DNA of 64,000 nucleotides. It comes from Rhodococcus antarcticus. GTDB taxonomy: Bacteria > Actinomycetota > Actinomycetes > Mycobacteriales > Mycobacteriaceae. A program made the translations under genes and the position numbers. Where the stretch lies: positions 1,178,001-1,242,000 of the forward strand of contig NZ_CP110615.1 in the NCBI RefSeq assembly GCF_026153295.1. Direction: 5' to 3'. Below, piece by piece: positions 19,481-31,468 of this stretch (positions within the stretch are counted from its first letter, which is position 1; each line of letters opens with the position of its first letter). The notes below the pieces were generated by a model. It was not told where the DNA came from and did no database searches. It saw nothing but the letters and a program-made list of their open reading frames with translations.

Positions 19481-20157
19481 AGCGGGCCTCGCGCAACGGT
19501 GACGCGCCGACGATCGGCGGACAGCACCTGCCGCTGCGGGACCAGGTCCTGGCTGTCCTGCGTCAACGCATCGTCAACGGCGACTACCCGCCGGGCGAGC
19601 GGTTGACCGAGGACCGGCTGGCGGCGGACTTCGGCGTCTCCCGGAACCCGGTCCGCGAGGCGCTGCGGGTCGTCGAGGCGGAGGGGTTCGTGATCATGGT
19701 CCCGCGCCGGGGTGCTGTCGTGGCCACACCCGATGCCACCACGATCGCCGACCTGTTCGCCGTGCGCGAGCGGCTGGAGATGCTGGCGGCGCGCCTCGCG
19801 GCCGAACGGGCGACGCCCGGCGACGTGGCGGGTCTTCGACGCCTGCTGGACGAGGCGAGGGTGGCCACCGAAGGGGTCGACTTCGACACGGTGGCCGAGC
19901 TCAACAGCGCGTTCCACCTCAGGGTGATCGAGATCAGCGGCAACCGGTGGCTCGCGTCGATCGCGAGCGCCCTGTACCTGCACGTCCAGTGGGTCTTCCG
20001 GATCGGTGCCGCCCAGCGGGCCCCGCACTCGTGGATCGAGCACATCCACCTGGTCGACACCATCGAGGCCGGCGACGTCGACGCAGCCGAGGCGGCGGCG
20101 CTGGCCCACGTGGTGGCCGCCTCGGCCGCTGCGCTGGACAAGCTCAGCGAGGGCTGA
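19468..20157 (+). CDS. GntR-family transcriptional regulator, FCD subfamily (second)
   Basis: 229 residues. The winged helix lies at about residues 20-80 (YPPGERLTEDRLAADFGVSR, then NPVREALRVVEAEGF), followed by a helical FCD domain with the ADLFAVRERLE and AFHLRVIEISGN segments of acid-binding FCD domains. The ATG lies 13 bp inside the end of the gamma-glutamyltransferase gene, so it is co-expressed with the importer. It is only distantly similar to the regulator at 7894. Feedback control of the importer promoter near 12118 is the simplest guess. Confidence 0.92.
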   Translation: MRTVERASRNGDAPTIGGQHLPLRDQVLAVLRQRIVNGDYPPGERLTEDRLAADFGVSRNPVREALRVVEAEGFVIMVPRRGAVVATPDATTIADLFAVRERLEMLAARLAAERATPGDVAGLRRLLDEARVATEGVDFDTVAELNSAFHLRVIEISGNRWLASIASALYLHVQWVFRIGAAQRAPHSWIEHIHLVDTIEAGDVDAAEAAALAHVVAASAAALDKLSEG

Positions 20158-20161
20158 CCGC

Positions 20162-20947
20162 GTGGTACCCGTCGCCAGCACGACCGCGCTCGAGGGCCTG
20201 AAGCGGCGCCGTCACACCCTGGTCGTCCTGCTGACCCTGGTCACCGGGGCTGCGGACGCGACCGGCTTCCTGGCGCTGGGTGGCGCGTTCTCGAGCGTCA
20301 TGACGGGCAACATGGTCCTGCTCGGCCTGTCCGCCGGGCACACCGACGCCGCGCTGGCCGTCACCTCGGGCAGCGCCATCATCAGCTACGTGGTGGGGGT
20401 GCTGCTCGGCGCGCACGTCGCCGGGGCTGCTGTGCCGGGAGACCCGGTGTGGCCGCGGCAGGTGAGCCGCGCGCTCACCGTCGAGGGGGCCGTCCTGCTG
20501 GTCTTCCTGCTCGTGTGGGAGGTGACTCTGGGAGACCGGTCGACGGGGACCGCGCTGGCCCTGCTGATGATCGCGGCGGCTGCGCTCGGCATCCAGAGCA
20601 GCGCGATCCAACGGTTCGGCGTCTCGGGCCTGTCGTCCACCTACCTCACCGGCACGTTGACCACCCTCATCGGGGCCGTCGCAGCACGGAGTCCGCGACA
20701 CACGCTGCTGCCGAGCGCGCAGGTCCTCTCCGCGCTGGTCGTGGGCGCCGGTGCGGGGGCCCTGGTCGTCGAGCACCTGCCGTGGTTCTCGCCCGTCCTG
20801 ATCATCGGTCCCCTCGTCGTGGTGGTCGGGCTGTCGAGGCGGGTGCACGATGGGGGGTGGAGCGGTTCAGCCCGTCCGGATGGTTCTGTGCTGAACTCGC
20901 CGCAACCGTCGAGAAGGGGTGCGTGGTGGCCGCGAAGCACGAGGTGA
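20162..20947 (+). CDS. DUF1275 (YoaK-like) membrane protein
   Basis: 261 residues with six likely membrane helices. The segment LVTGAADATGFLALGGAFSS followed by VMTGNMVLLG is the hallmark of the DUF1275/YoaK family, whose role is unknown and which has been considered transporter-like. GTG 20162 lies 5 bp after the GntR stop; the longer frame upstream is antisense-like noise. Co-orientation with the importer operon suggests shared transcription, but no functional link is evident. The C-terminal 25 residues are hydrophilic and overlap the next gene. Confidence 0.88.
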   Translation: MVPVASTTALEGLKRRRHTLVVLLTLVTGAADATGFLALGGAFSSVMTGNMVLLGLSAGHTDAALAVTSGSAIISYVVGVLLGAHVAGAAVPGDPVWPRQVSRALTVEGAVLLVFLLVWEVTLGDRSTGTALALLMIAAAALGIQSSAIQRFGVSGLSSTYLTGTLTTLIGAVAARSPRHTLLPSAQVLSALVVGAGAGALVVEHLPWFSPVLIIGPLVVVVGLSRRVHDGGWSGSARPDGSVLNSPQPSRRGAWWPRSTR

Positions 20948-21288
20948 AGGTCGGGCGGCCCTACGACTCCCGCCGGTACGGGGACGGGCTGAGGGTGCTG
21001 GTCGACCGGCTCTGGCCGCGGGGGTTGAGCAAGGAGGCCGCGGACCTGGACGAGTGGTGCAAGCAGATCTCCCCGTCCACCCAGCTGCGCACCTGGTACG
21101 GCCACGACCCCGAGCGCTTCGCAGAGTTCGGCCGCCGCTACCGGACCGAGCTCGAGGAGCCCGAGCGCGCGGCTGCGCTGGTCCACCTGCGCGCACTGGC
21201 CGAACGGCGGGTGCTGACCCTGCTCACGGCCAGCAAGGCCGTCGACATCAGCGAGGCCGTGGTGCTCGCGGAGGTGCTCCGCACGTAG
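20926..21288 (+). CDS. DUF488 family protein
   Basis: 120 residues matching the compact DUF488 family in length and motif: VGRPYDSRRYGDGLRVLVDR, then LWPRGLSKE, then WYGHDPERFAEFGRRY. The conserved Arg/Asp pattern suggests a nucleic-acid or metabolite-binding role, but the function is not established. GTG 20926 is preferred over GTG 20923 because GAGAAGGGG sits 6 bp upstream; both are possible. The start overlaps the end of the DUF1275 gene. Transcription probably ends at the hairpin 45 bp downstream. Confidence 0.88.
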   Translation: MAAKHEVKVGRPYDSRRYGDGLRVLVDRLWPRGLSKEAADLDEWCKQISPSTQLRTWYGHDPERFAEFGRRYRTELEEPERAAALVHLRALAERRVLTLLTASKAVDISEAVVLAEVLRT

Positions 21289-21332
21289 CTGTTCCGCCTG
21301 CGGGTCTCGGCCGCGTCCTCCCCGGTCCCGCA

Positions 21333-21355
21333 GGGCGGTGCGAACGGCACCGCCC
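21333..21355. terminator. Bidirectional hairpin between convergent genes
   Basis: GGGCGGTGC-GAACG-GCACCGCCC is a perfect 9-bp stem with a 5-base loop, between the convergent DUF488 and ctaD genes. There is no T-run on either side, as is common for actinobacterial terminators. Confidence 0.75.
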
Positions 21356-21363
21356 GGTGTCCA

Positions 21364-23154
21364 CTAACGAGAACGGGCGTCGCCGCCGCTGACCTCGTCG
21401 GGCTCGAGAACGTTGGTGAGCGTCTCGGAGAGAGCCGCGGCGTCGTGACCGTCTCCGGTGTGGGCCTCCAGCCGCATCCGCTCGACCATGTGCGGGTAGT
21501 GCAGCTCGAACGCGGGGCGCTCGGAGCGGATGCGGGGCAGCTCGAGGAAGTTGTGCCGAGGCGGTGGGCAGGAGGTGGCCCACTCCAGGGAGTTCCCGTA
21601 GCCCCACGGGTCGTCGACGGTGACGATCTCGCCGTAGCGGTAGCTGGTGAACACGTTCCACAGGAAGGGCAGCATCGAGGCCCCGAGGATGAACGCGCCG
21701 ATCGTGGAGATGGTGTTCAGGGTGGTGAACCCGTCGGTGGGCAGGTAGTCGGCGTAGCGGCGTGGCATGCCCTCGGCACCGAGCCAGTGCTGGACCAGGA
21801 AGGTGGAGTGGAAGCCGATGAACGTGGCCCAGAAGTGGTACTTGCCCAGACGCTCGTCCATCATCCGGCCGGTCATCTTGGGGAACCAGAAGTAGATGCC
21901 GGCGTAGGTGGCGAACACGATGGTGCCGAACAGCACGTAGTGGAAGTGCGCCACCAGGAAGTACGTGTCGGAGACGTTGAAGTCGATGGGCGGGCTGGCC
22001 AGCAGCACACCGGTGAGCCCACCGAACAGGAACGTGATCAGGAAGCCGACGGAGAACAGCATCGGTGTCTCGAAGGTGATCTGGCCCTTCCACATGGTGC
22101 CGATCCAGTTGAAGAACTTCACCCCGGTGGGCACGGCGATGAGGAACGACATGAAGGAGAAGAACGGCAGCAGCACCGCGCCGGTGGCGTACATGTGGTG
22201 CGCCCACACCGCGGTGGAGAGTGCTCCGATGGCCAGGGTGGCGTAGACCAGGCCCTTGTAGCCGAACAGCGGCTTGCGGCTGAACACCGGGAAGATCTCG
22301 CTGACGATGCCGAAGAACGGCAGGGCCACGATGTACACCTCGGGGTGGCCGAAGAACCAGAACATGTGCTGCCACAGGATGACCCCGCCGTTGGCCGGGT
22401 CGAAGACGTGGGCGCCCAGGTGGCGGTCGGCGAGGAGCCCGAACAGCGCTGCGGTGAGGATCGGGAACGCGAGCAGGATGAGGATCGAGGTCACCAGGAT
22501 GTTCCAGGTGAAGATCGGCATCCGGAACATCGTCATGCCGGGGGCCCGCAGGCAGACCACCGTGGTGATCATGTTCACCGCACCGAGGATGGTGCCGAGG
22601 CCGGCGACGATGAGTCCGGTGATCCACAGGTCCGCACCGGCGCCCGGGGAGTGCACGGCGTCCGAGAGCGGGGTGTAGGCGAACCAGCCGAAGTCCGCCG
22701 CGCCACCGGGGGTGATGAAGCCCGAGGCCGCGATGATGCCGCCGAACAGGTACAGCCAGTAGGAGAACGCGTTCAGCCGGGGGAAGGCCACGTCCGGCGC
22801 CCCGATCTGCAGCGGCAGGATGTAGTTGGCGAAGCCGAAGACGATGGGCGTCGCGTACAGCAGCAGCATGATCGTGCCGTGCATGGTGAACAGCTGGTTG
22901 TACTGCTCGTTGCTCAGGAACTGCAGACCCGGCACGGCCAGCTCGGCGCGCATGAGCAGCGCCATGATCCCACCGATGATGAAGAAGCCGAACGACGTCA
23001 CCAGGTACATCAGCCCGATGGTCTTGGGATCCGTCGTGTGGACCATCTTCAGGATGAAAGAGCCCTTCTTCGCCTCCCTGGCCGGGTACGGGCGCGTGTC
23101 AAGGGGTTTCGGGGAGTCGGATCCCGGGACGACGGGGGAGGCGGTCGTGGTCAT
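21364..23154 (-). CDS. ctaD: Cytochrome c oxidase subunit I
   Basis: 596 residues, twelve helices, the heme-copper core of an aa3-type oxidase. Heme a ligands are visible in TMHGTIML and [10 protein letters not shown], the CuB site and the cross-linked Tyr in [10 protein letters not shown], and the CuB His pair in WAHHMYATG. It transfers electrons from cytochrome c (in actinobacteria from the bcc complex) to oxygen while pumping protons. No other oxidase subunit is nearby, so this is a stand-alone ctaD, which is common in actinobacteria. ATG 23154 has GAGGG just upstream; GTG 23169 is an alternative. The leader contains DosR-like boxes shared with acnA. Confidence 0.97.
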   Translation of the reverse strand: MTTTASPVVPGSDSPKPLDTRPYPAREAKKGSFILKMVHTTDPKTIGLMYLVTSFGFFIIGGIMALLMRAELAVPGLQFLSNEQYNQLFTMHGTIMLLLYATPIVFGFANYILPLQIGAPDVAFPRLNAFSYWLYLFGGIIAASGFITPGGAADFGWFAYTPLSDAVHSPGAGADLWITGLIVAGLGTILGAVNMITTVVCLRAPGMTMFRMPIFTWNILVTSILILLAFPILTAALFGLLADRHLGAHVFDPANGGVILWQHMFWFFGHPEVYIVALPFFGIVSEIFPVFSRKPLFGYKGLVYATLAIGALSTAVWAHHMYATGAVLLPFFSFMSFLIAVPTGVKFFNWIGTMWKGQITFETPMLFSVGFLITFLFGGLTGVLLASPPIDFNVSDTYFLVAHFHYVLFGTIVFATYAGIYFWFPKMTGRMMDERLGKYHFWATFIGFHSTFLVQHWLGAEGMPRRYADYLPTDGFTTLNTISTIGAFILGASMLPFLWNVFTSYRYGEIVTVDDPWGYGNSLEWATSCPPPRHNFLELPRIRSERPAFELHYPHMVERMRLEAHTGDGHDAAALSETLTNVLEPDEVSGGDARSR

Positions 23155-23272
23155 GGGTCCCTCGGTCACGATCGGCGGTCAATGACGTCGCGGCTACGAC
23201 AGGTCGTCGGGACCGTTCTGGTCCAGCGTCGGCCATCGAGGATCCGGACGGGAGGGCTGAGTGGACCCTCAC

Positions 23273-23293
23273 GGGGGGACGTTCGGCCCTACC
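23273..23293 (+). promoter_or_regulatory. DosR/DevR-like box (rightward) in the ctaD-acnA control region
   Basis: GGGGGACGTTCGGCCCTACC (from 23273) has GGGAC and GGCCC half sites separated by GTTCG, resembling the degenerate inverted repeats bound by DosR/DevR-type hypoxia regulators. The same core (GGGGACGTTCGGCCCTA) recurs at 42663 before an APC permease and the phosphoketolase operon. Regulator identity is inferred; no dosR/dosS gene is in the window. Confidence 0.45.
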
Positions 23294-23367
23294 GCTGCCC
23301 GTGCTCGAGCCCACGTCCGCCCGGACTGACCCGCCGGTGGGGCCGGGGCGCGATGTCACGGGCCGCG

Positions 23368-23383
23368 TAGGGCCGAACGGCAC
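23368..23383 (-). promoter_or_regulatory. DosR/DevR-like box (leftward) in the ctaD-acnA control region
   Basis: Read on the minus strand the sequence is GTGCCGTTCGGCCCTA, sharing the CGTTCGGCCCTA part with the boxes at 23273 and 42663 but with a changed left half (GTGCC for GGGAC). It points toward ctaD, 214 bp away. The rest of the 418-bp region holds a leader ORF and no other recognisable gene. Confidence 0.35.
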
Positions 23384-23453
23384 TACCTCTGGTCAGGGGG
23401 TGCGGACAGGGTCGGGGTGTTGGCGTAGCCGGGAACCACAGCGAGGTGGTCGC

Positions 23454-23572
23454 ATGACCGAGGAGACGCGCAGCCGGGCAGTGCCGACCGGCTCCGCTGG
23501 ACGGTGGCTGAGGTGGAGACGGGCGCGGCCCGGTCCTCGGAGCACGTTCCTCGCGGGTGCCGGGGGAGGGCT

Positions 23573-23576
<4 letters not shown>
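23454..23576 (+). CDS. Possible 40-residue leader ORF coupled to acnA
   Basis: An ATG at 23454 with GAGG 8 bp upstream opens a 40-codon frame (begins [13 protein letters not shown], strongly basic in the middle: [10 protein letters not shown]) whose TGA overlaps the acnA GTG as GTGA. The overlap is the usual sign of translational coupling. The product has no recognised family and could be a regulatory upstream ORF rather than a functional protein. The alternative is that it is chance and acnA starts independently from its own GGGGGAGG site. Confidence 0.35.
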
Positions 23577-26395
<2,819 letters not shown>

Positions 26396-26423
26396 GCGTC
26401 CACGCCCGGTGGGGGCGACGGTG

Positions 26424-27197
26424 ATGGGTCGACGCGACATCCCCAGCACGACCGGGCCACGCCTGGGGGTGACGACCCGACCGCCGACCGCGCGGCAGCG
26501 TCGCAGCGCCGCCCTCCGCTCGACGGTCGTGCTCAAGGCCGCGATGGCGGTCTCCGGGCTGCTCATGGTGGCGTACCTGCTGGCCCACATGTACGGCAAC
26601 CTCAAGATCTTCGCGGGCCAGGCATCCTTCGACGGGTACGCGCAGTTCCTGCGGACGGTGGGTGAACCGCTGCTGCCCCACGGGGGTCTGTTGTGGCTCG
26701 TGCGGGTGGTGCTCGGCGCCAGCGTGGTGGTGCACGTCAGCGCGGCCGTGGTGCTGTGGCGGCGGGCCCGACGAGCCACCGGGGGCCGGGGAGGTCAGCG
26801 CTACGAGAGCACCAAGGCCCGGACCGGTGTCCAGCGCTCCTACGCGTCGTTCACGATGCGCTGGGGCGGGGTGACGCTGCTGCTGTTCATCGTCTTCCAC
26901 GTGCTGCACCTCAGTGCGGACAACGTGATCCATCCCGGTGGCGCGTCGAGCAGCCCCTACGAGCGCGTGGTGAACGGCTTCGGTGTCTGGTGGGTCGTCC
27001 TGAGCTACACCCTCGCCCTGCTCGCCCTGGGTCTGCACCTGCGCCACGGCTTCTGGAGCGCGTTCGCCAGCCTCGGCGCGAACACGAGCACCGCGCGTCG
27101 CCGGCACCTCAACGGGGTGGCCGTCGGCGTCTCCCTGGTGATCACCACCGGGTTCCTGGTCCCGCCCTGGGCCATCTTCCTCGGACAGGTCGGGTGA
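26424..27197 (+). CDS. sdhC: Succinate dehydrogenase/fumarate reductase cytochrome b558 subunit
   Basis: 257 residues with five hydrophobic helices and histidines placed for two hemes ([31 protein letters not shown]). This is the single-subunit di-heme membrane anchor (b558 type) used with a three-gene SdhCAB complex, as in Bacillus and some actinobacteria, not the four-subunit form. It passes electrons between the iron-sulfur subunit and menaquinone. ATG 26424 is preferred; GTG 26409 in the same frame is possible. The stop is directly followed by sdhA (gap 1 bp). Confidence 0.92.
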   Translation: MGRRDIPSTTGPRLGVTTRPPTARQRRSAALRSTVVLKAAMAVSGLLMVAYLLAHMYGNLKIFAGQASFDGYAQFLRTVGEPLLPHGGLLWLVRVVLGASVVVHVSAAVVLWRRARRATGGRGGQRYESTKARTGVQRSYASFTMRWGGVTLLLFIVFHVLHLSADNVIHPGGASSSPYERVVNGFGVWWVVLSYTLALLALGLHLRHGFWSAFASLGANTSTARRRHLNGVAVGVSLVITTGFLVPPWAIFLGQVG

Positions 27198-27198
27198 C

Positions 27199-29154
27199 AT
27201 GACCACAGGTGCCACGAACAGCCACTACACCGTCGGCGAGCCGGTCACCGAGACCAGCACGCCGCCCGGGCCCATCGAGGGGCGCTGGGACTCCCGCAGG
27301 TTCCACGCGGCGCTGGTCGGCCCGACCAACCGCCGCGGGCTGTCGGTGATCATCGTCGGGACCGGGCTGGCCGGTGCCTCGGCGGCGGCCACCCTCGGCG
27401 AGGCCGGCTACCGGGTCACCAGCTTCTGCTACCAGGACAGCCCCAGGCGGGCGCACTCGATCGCGGCCCAGGGGGGCATCAACGCCGCGAAGAACTACCG
27501 CAACGACTCCGACAGCACCTACCGGCTGTTCTACGACACGGTCAAGGGTGGTGACTACCGCTCGCGCGAGTCCAACGTGTACCGCCTCGCCCAGGTCAGC
27601 GTGGACATCATCGACCAGTGCGTGGCCCAAGGTGTTCCCTTCGCGCGGGAGTACGGCGGGCTGCTGGACAACCGGTCCTTCGGCGGGGTCCAGGTCTCGC
27701 GCACCTTCTACGCCCGCGGCCAGACGGGCCAGCAGCTGCTGCTCGGCGCCTACCAGGCGCTGGAGCGCCAGGTCGCCGCGGGCACCGTGACCGTGCACCC
27801 GCGCCACGAGATGCTCGACGTCGTCGTCGTCGACGGCCGCGCCCGGGGGGTGGTGGTGCGCGACATGGTGACCGGAGCGGTCGAGACCCACCTCGCCGAC
27901 GCCGTCGTCCTCGCGACCGGCGGATACGGCAACGCCTACTACTTGTCCACCAACGCGATGGGCGCCAACGTGACCGCGACGTGGCGGGCCCACCGCAGGG
28001 GTGCGTTGTTCGCGAACCCCTGCTTCGCCCAGATCCACCCGACCTGCATCCCCGTCAGCGGCGAGCACCAGTCCAAGCTGACGCTGATGAGCGAGTCGCT
28101 GCGCAACGACGGGCGCATCTGGGTGCCGCGGGAGCCCGGCGACGCCCGCGCCGCCCGCGACGTCCCCGCCGAGGACCGCGACTACTACCTCGAGCGCCAG
28201 TACCCCTCCTACGGCAACCTCGTCCCCCGCGACGTGGCCTCCCGTGCGGCCAAGACCGTGTGCGACGAGGGTCGGGGCGTGGGTCCCGGCGGCCGGGGCG
28301 TCTACCTGGACCTGGCCGACGCGATCACGCGACTGGGCCGGGAGGTCATCGCGGACCGGTACGGGAACCTGTTCGACATGTACCGGCAGATCACCGACGA
28401 GGACCCGTGGGAGGTGCCGATGCGGATCTACCCCGCCGTGCACTACACGATGGGGGGCCTGTGGGTCGACTACGACCTGCAGTCCTCGATCCCCGGGCTG
28501 TTCGTCATCGGGGAGGCGAACTTCTCCGACCACGGGGCGAACCGGCTCGGGGCCAGCGCCCTGATGCAGGGCCTCGCCGACGGCTACTTCGTCCTGCCCG
28601 GGACGATCAACGACTACCTGGCCGGCGGACCCTTCGCTGACGTCGAGCTCTCCCACCCCGCCGTCCGGGACGCGGTCGAGGCGGTGAACCGGCGGATCGA
28701 GGGGTTGCTCGCGGTCGACGGCACCCGCACGGTCGACTCCTTCCACCGGGAGCTCGGCGCCATCCTGTGGGAGCACTGCGGCATGGAACGCACCAAGGAG
28801 GGCCTGGCCACCGCACTGCAGCTGGTGCGCGCGCTGAAGGCGGAGTTCTGGCGCGAGCTCAAGGTCACCGGCACCGGTGAGGAGCTCAACCAGGCCCTGG
28901 AGCGGGCCGGTCGGGTCGCGGACTTCCTCGAGCTCGCCGAGCTCATGTGCATCGACGCGTGGCACCGCGACGAGTCCTGCGGCTCCCACTTCCGGGCCGA
29001 GAGCCAGACCCCCGACGGTGAGGCACTGCGCGACGACGACAGCTTCGCCTACGTCGCGGCGTGGGAGTTCACCGGGTCGGGACAGCCGCCGGTGCTGCAC
29101 AAGGAGGCCCTGACCTACGAGTTCATCGAGCTGAAGCAGCGGAGCTACGCGTGA
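27199..29154 (+). CDS. sdhA: Succinate dehydrogenase/fumarate reductase flavoprotein subunit
   Basis: 651 residues. The FAD-binding [20 protein letters not shown] motif is near residue 54, and the region [15 protein letters not shown] includes the segment around the covalent flavin. The active-site part is visible as [13 protein letters not shown] and the FAD-ribityl region as [14 protein letters not shown]. It oxidises succinate to fumarate (or the reverse). The b558-type partner and menaquinone in actinobacteria make both directions possible. Overlaps sdhB by 4 bp (GTGA). Confidence 0.95.
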   Translation: MTTGATNSHYTVGEPVTETSTPPGPIEGRWDSRRFHAALVGPTNRRGLSVIIVGTGLAGASAAATLGEAGYRVTSFCYQDSPRRAHSIAAQGGINAAKNYRNDSDSTYRLFYDTVKGGDYRSRESNVYRLAQVSVDIIDQCVAQGVPFAREYGGLLDNRSFGGVQVSRTFYARGQTGQQLLLGAYQALERQVAAGTVTVHPRHEMLDVVVVDGRARGVVVRDMVTGAVETHLADAVVLATGGYGNAYYLSTNAMGANVTATWRAHRRGALFANPCFAQIHPTCIPVSGEHQSKLTLMSESLRNDGRIWVPREPGDARAARDVPAEDRDYYLERQYPSYGNLVPRDVASRAAKTVCDEGRGVGPGGRGVYLDLADAITRLGREVIADRYGNLFDMYRQITDEDPWEVPMRIYPAVHYTMGGLWVDYDLQSSIPGLFVIGEANFSDHGANRLGASALMQGLADGYFVLPGTINDYLAGGPFADVELSHPAVRDAVEAVNRRIEGLLAVDGTRTVDSFHRELGAILWEHCGMERTKEGLATALQLVRALKAEFWRELKVTGTGEELNQALERAGRVADFLELAELMCIDAWHRDESCGSHFRAESQTPDGEALRDDDSFAYVAAWEFTGSGQPPVLHKEALTYEFIELKQRSYA

Positions 29155-29900
29155 ACATCACCCTGCGGGTGTGGCGCCAGGACAGCCCGAGCTCCCGCGG
29201 CAGGCTGGTCAGCTACGGCGTCGACGGCGTCTCGCCCGACATGTCGTTCCTGGAGGTGCTCGACACCCTCAACGAGCGGCTCACGCTGGCCGGTGACGTC
29301 CCGATCGCCTTCGACAGCGACTGCCGGGAAGGCATCTGCGGCAGCTGCGGGCTGGTCATCGACGGTGTGGCCCACGGCCCGCTGCCCCTGGTGACCACCT
29401 GCCAGCTGCACATGCGCAGCTTCGCCGACGGGGCCGTGATCGACGTCGAGCCCTGGCGCGCAGCACCGTTCACCGTGGTCAAGGACCTGGTCGTGGACCG
29501 CGGCGCCCTCGACCGCATCATCGCCGCCGGCGGGTACATCAGCGTGCCCACCGGGGCCGCACCCGACGCCCACGCCGTGCCGGTCGCGAAGGCCACGGCG
29601 GACCACGCCTTCGACGCGGCCACCTGCATCGGGTGCGGTGCGTGTGTCGCGGCGTGCCCCAACGGGTCCGCGGCGCTGTTCCTCGGCGCCAAGATCACCC
29701 ACCTCGGCGACCTTCCCCAGGGACAGCCCGAACGGGACTCACGCGCGATCAGCATGGTGGAGGCCCACGACGGCGAAGGCTTCGGTGGCTGCACCCAGAT
29801 CGGTGAGTGCACCGCGGTGTGCCCCCAGGGCATCGGGCTCGACGTCATCTCCCGCTACCACCACGACGTGCTCGCCGCCCTGATCCACGGCGAGGGCTGA
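29151..29900 (+). CDS. sdhB: Succinate dehydrogenase/fumarate reductase iron-sulfur subunit
   Basis: 249 residues. The [2Fe-2S] ligands are in [10 protein letters not shown], and the C-terminal ferredoxin part has [16 protein letters not shown] and [17 protein letters not shown] for the [4Fe-4S] and [3Fe-4S] clusters. It wires SdhA to the heme subunit. GTG 29151 overlaps the sdhA stop and gives the family's usual short N terminus; the frame is open upstream. The operon ends at a clear hairpin beginning in the stop codon. Confidence 0.95.
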   Translation: MNITLRVWRQDSPSSRGRLVSYGVDGVSPDMSFLEVLDTLNERLTLAGDVPIAFDSDCREGICGSCGLVIDGVAHGPLPLVTTCQLHMRSFADGAVIDVEPWRAAPFTVVKDLVVDRGALDRIIAAGGYISVPTGAAPDAHAVPVAKATADHAFDAATCIGCGACVAACPNGSAALFLGAKITHLGDLPQGQPERDSRAISMVEAHDGEGFGGCTQIGECTAVCPQGIGLDVISRYHHDVLAALIHGEG

Positions 29901-29933
29901 CCTCCCGGCCAGGACGCCGGTGACCGGGAGGTC
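29899..29933 (+). terminator. Hairpin after sdhCAB
   Basis: GACCTCCCGG (29899-29908) pairs perfectly with CCGGGAGGTC (29924-29933) around a 15-base loop that can itself pair (CCGGC/GCCGG). It starts within the sdhB stop codon. No T-run follows. Confidence 0.65.
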
Positions 29934-29945
29934 GACGGCGAGAAG

Positions 29946-30047
29946 GCCAGGCTCCTCGGTACCGAGACCGAGGAAGTCCGAGCACAAGGTCTTCGCGGAC
30001 CCGATGTCGGCAACGCGAAGGTCGGCGGTGATGCTCGTCGTGCGCAC
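29946..30047 (-). pseudogene. Stump of a VOC/glyoxalase-family gene
   Basis: Thirty-four codons from a GTG at 30047, behind a GGAGGA site, read RTTSITADLRVADIGSAKTL and CSDFLGLGTEEPG, which matches the first beta-alpha unit of vicinal-oxygen-chelate (glyoxalase/bleomycin-resistance) proteins. The similarity stops near 29946, and the open frame then runs antisense into sdhB, so about three quarters of the gene is missing. A deletion next to the sdh terminator is the likely cause. The rest of the gap up to 30226 shows no other gene. Confidence 0.6.
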
Positions 30048-30226
30048 CGTTCCTCCGACCGTGGAGGGGTGGTCGATGAACGAGGTCCGGTCGCCGCACG
30101 CTGTCGACCGCCGGGCGGTCGTGCCCGGTCGACCGGGGTGCGCACACCTCTCCCGTAACCTGGGCACGCGGCACGTCCTTCCGGCTGCCGTGGCCACCAC
30201 CTCGCCCCACCGATCGGGGTCCTCCT

Positions 30227-31339
30227 GTGCCGGTCCTGCTCCTGGTCGGGGCGGGCCACGCCCACCTCCACCTGGCGAGGCGCGCGGCCGCGCTGGCTGC
30301 GGCGGGCTACCAGGTGCTGCTGCTGGCCCCGCGCTACTTCGACTACAGCGGTGTCGCCTCGGCCACGGCCGCTGGCGTGCTGGACGGCAGCGTCGGGCGG
30401 ATCGACGTGCGAGCGCTGGCTGCCGCGTCGTCCCTGGAGATGCACGAGGGCACCCTGGAGTCGCTCGACCCCCAGGCGCGGATCGCGGTGACATCGGCGG
30501 GGGAGCTCCTCGCCTACGACGTGCTCTCGCTCAACATCGGCAGCGTGGCCGACCCGGTCGGTGTGCACGTCCACCCGTCCGTGCTGAGGGTGAAGCCGCT
30601 GCGCGGTCTCGCGGAGCTGGACGGGCGGCTCCGCGCTCGTGGGGCCCAGCGTGCGGTGGTGACGGTCGTGGGTGGCGGTTCTTCCGGCGTGGAGCTGGCG
30701 GCCCACCTGTCGGTGCGGTCGGACGTCGCCCACGTCCAGCTGGTGGAGTCCGGGGCCGGTGTCGGGGCCGGCCTGCCCGCGGGCGCCCGCAGGCGGATCG
30801 TGCGGCTGCTGGCCCGGCGTGGCGTGGCCGTGCACACCGGGCGCGTGGTCCGCGAGCTCGGCGAGCGCCAGCTGGTCTGCGACGACGGCACCGTGATCGC
30901 CCACGACGTCGCCCTGCTGGCCGCCGGTCTGACGGCTCCGCCCCTGCTCGCCGAGATCGGGCTCGGCGACGGGCGCGGGGTCCCGGTCCGGGCCACCCTG
31001 CAGCACGTGGAGCGGGACGAGGTCTACGCGGTGGGCGACTGCGCCCTCTTCCTCCCGCGCGCGCTGCCCCGCATCGGTGTGCACGGGGTGCGGCAGGGCC
31101 CCGTGCTGCTGCAGAGCCTGCTCGCGCGCGCACGGGGTGCGGCGCTCCCGGTCTACGAGCCCCAGCGACGGGCGCTGGCGGTCCTCGACCTCGGTGACGG
31201 CGTCGGCCTGGCCGCCCGGGGAGGGCTGTGGTGGTACGGCACGGCTGCGCTGCGGCTGAAGCGGTACGTCGACCGGCGGTGGCTGCGGACCTACCAGGAG
31301 CCCGTCCCGCTGCCTCGAGCCGGTCCCGGGAAGCGATGA
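30227..31339 (+). CDS. FAD-dependent pyridine nucleotide-disulfide oxidoreductase (NADH dehydrogenase-like)
   Basis: 370 residues, two dinucleotide-binding domains: the N-terminal VLLLVGAGHAHLHLARRAA for FAD and VVGGGSSGVELAAHLSV near residue 147 for NAD(P)H. VYAVGDCALF near 270 is the second FAD contact. The VGAGHAHLHL start resembles the NADH-dehydrogenase-like half found fused to selenophosphate synthetase in some bacteria, but here it is alone and no selD is present. It lacks a redox-active cysteine pair, so it probably passes electrons to quinone or another acceptor. It ends 129 bp before another flavin oxidoreductase. Confidence 0.8.
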   Translation: MPVLLLVGAGHAHLHLARRAAALAAAGYQVLLLAPRYFDYSGVASATAAGVLDGSVGRIDVRALAAASSLEMHEGTLESLDPQARIAVTSAGELLAYDVLSLNIGSVADPVGVHVHPSVLRVKPLRGLAELDGRLRARGAQRAVVTVVGGGSSGVELAAHLSVRSDVAHVQLVESGAGVGAGLPAGARRRIVRLLARRGVAVHTGRVVRELGERQLVCDDGTVIAHDVALLAAGLTAPPLLAEIGLGDGRGVPVRATLQHVERDEVYAVGDCALFLPRALPRIGVHGVRQGPVLLQSLLARARGAALPVYEPQRRALAVLDLGDGVGLAARGGLWWYGTAALRLKRYVDRRWLRTYQEPVPLPRAGPGKR

Positions 31340-31468
31340 CGCCGTCGCGAGCACCCCGGACCGCGGGAAGCAGGACCCGTGCCCAGGGGGTTCCCTGCCC
31401 GTGCACGTGACCGCGTCGCCCGACCGTGTCCGAGACCTGCCGTCCACCTCCCACGACGAGGACACCCC

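Noticed and set aside
21445-23370. 641-codon plus-strand frame
   Set aside because: Antisense to ctaD; composition is typical of a GC-rich shadow.
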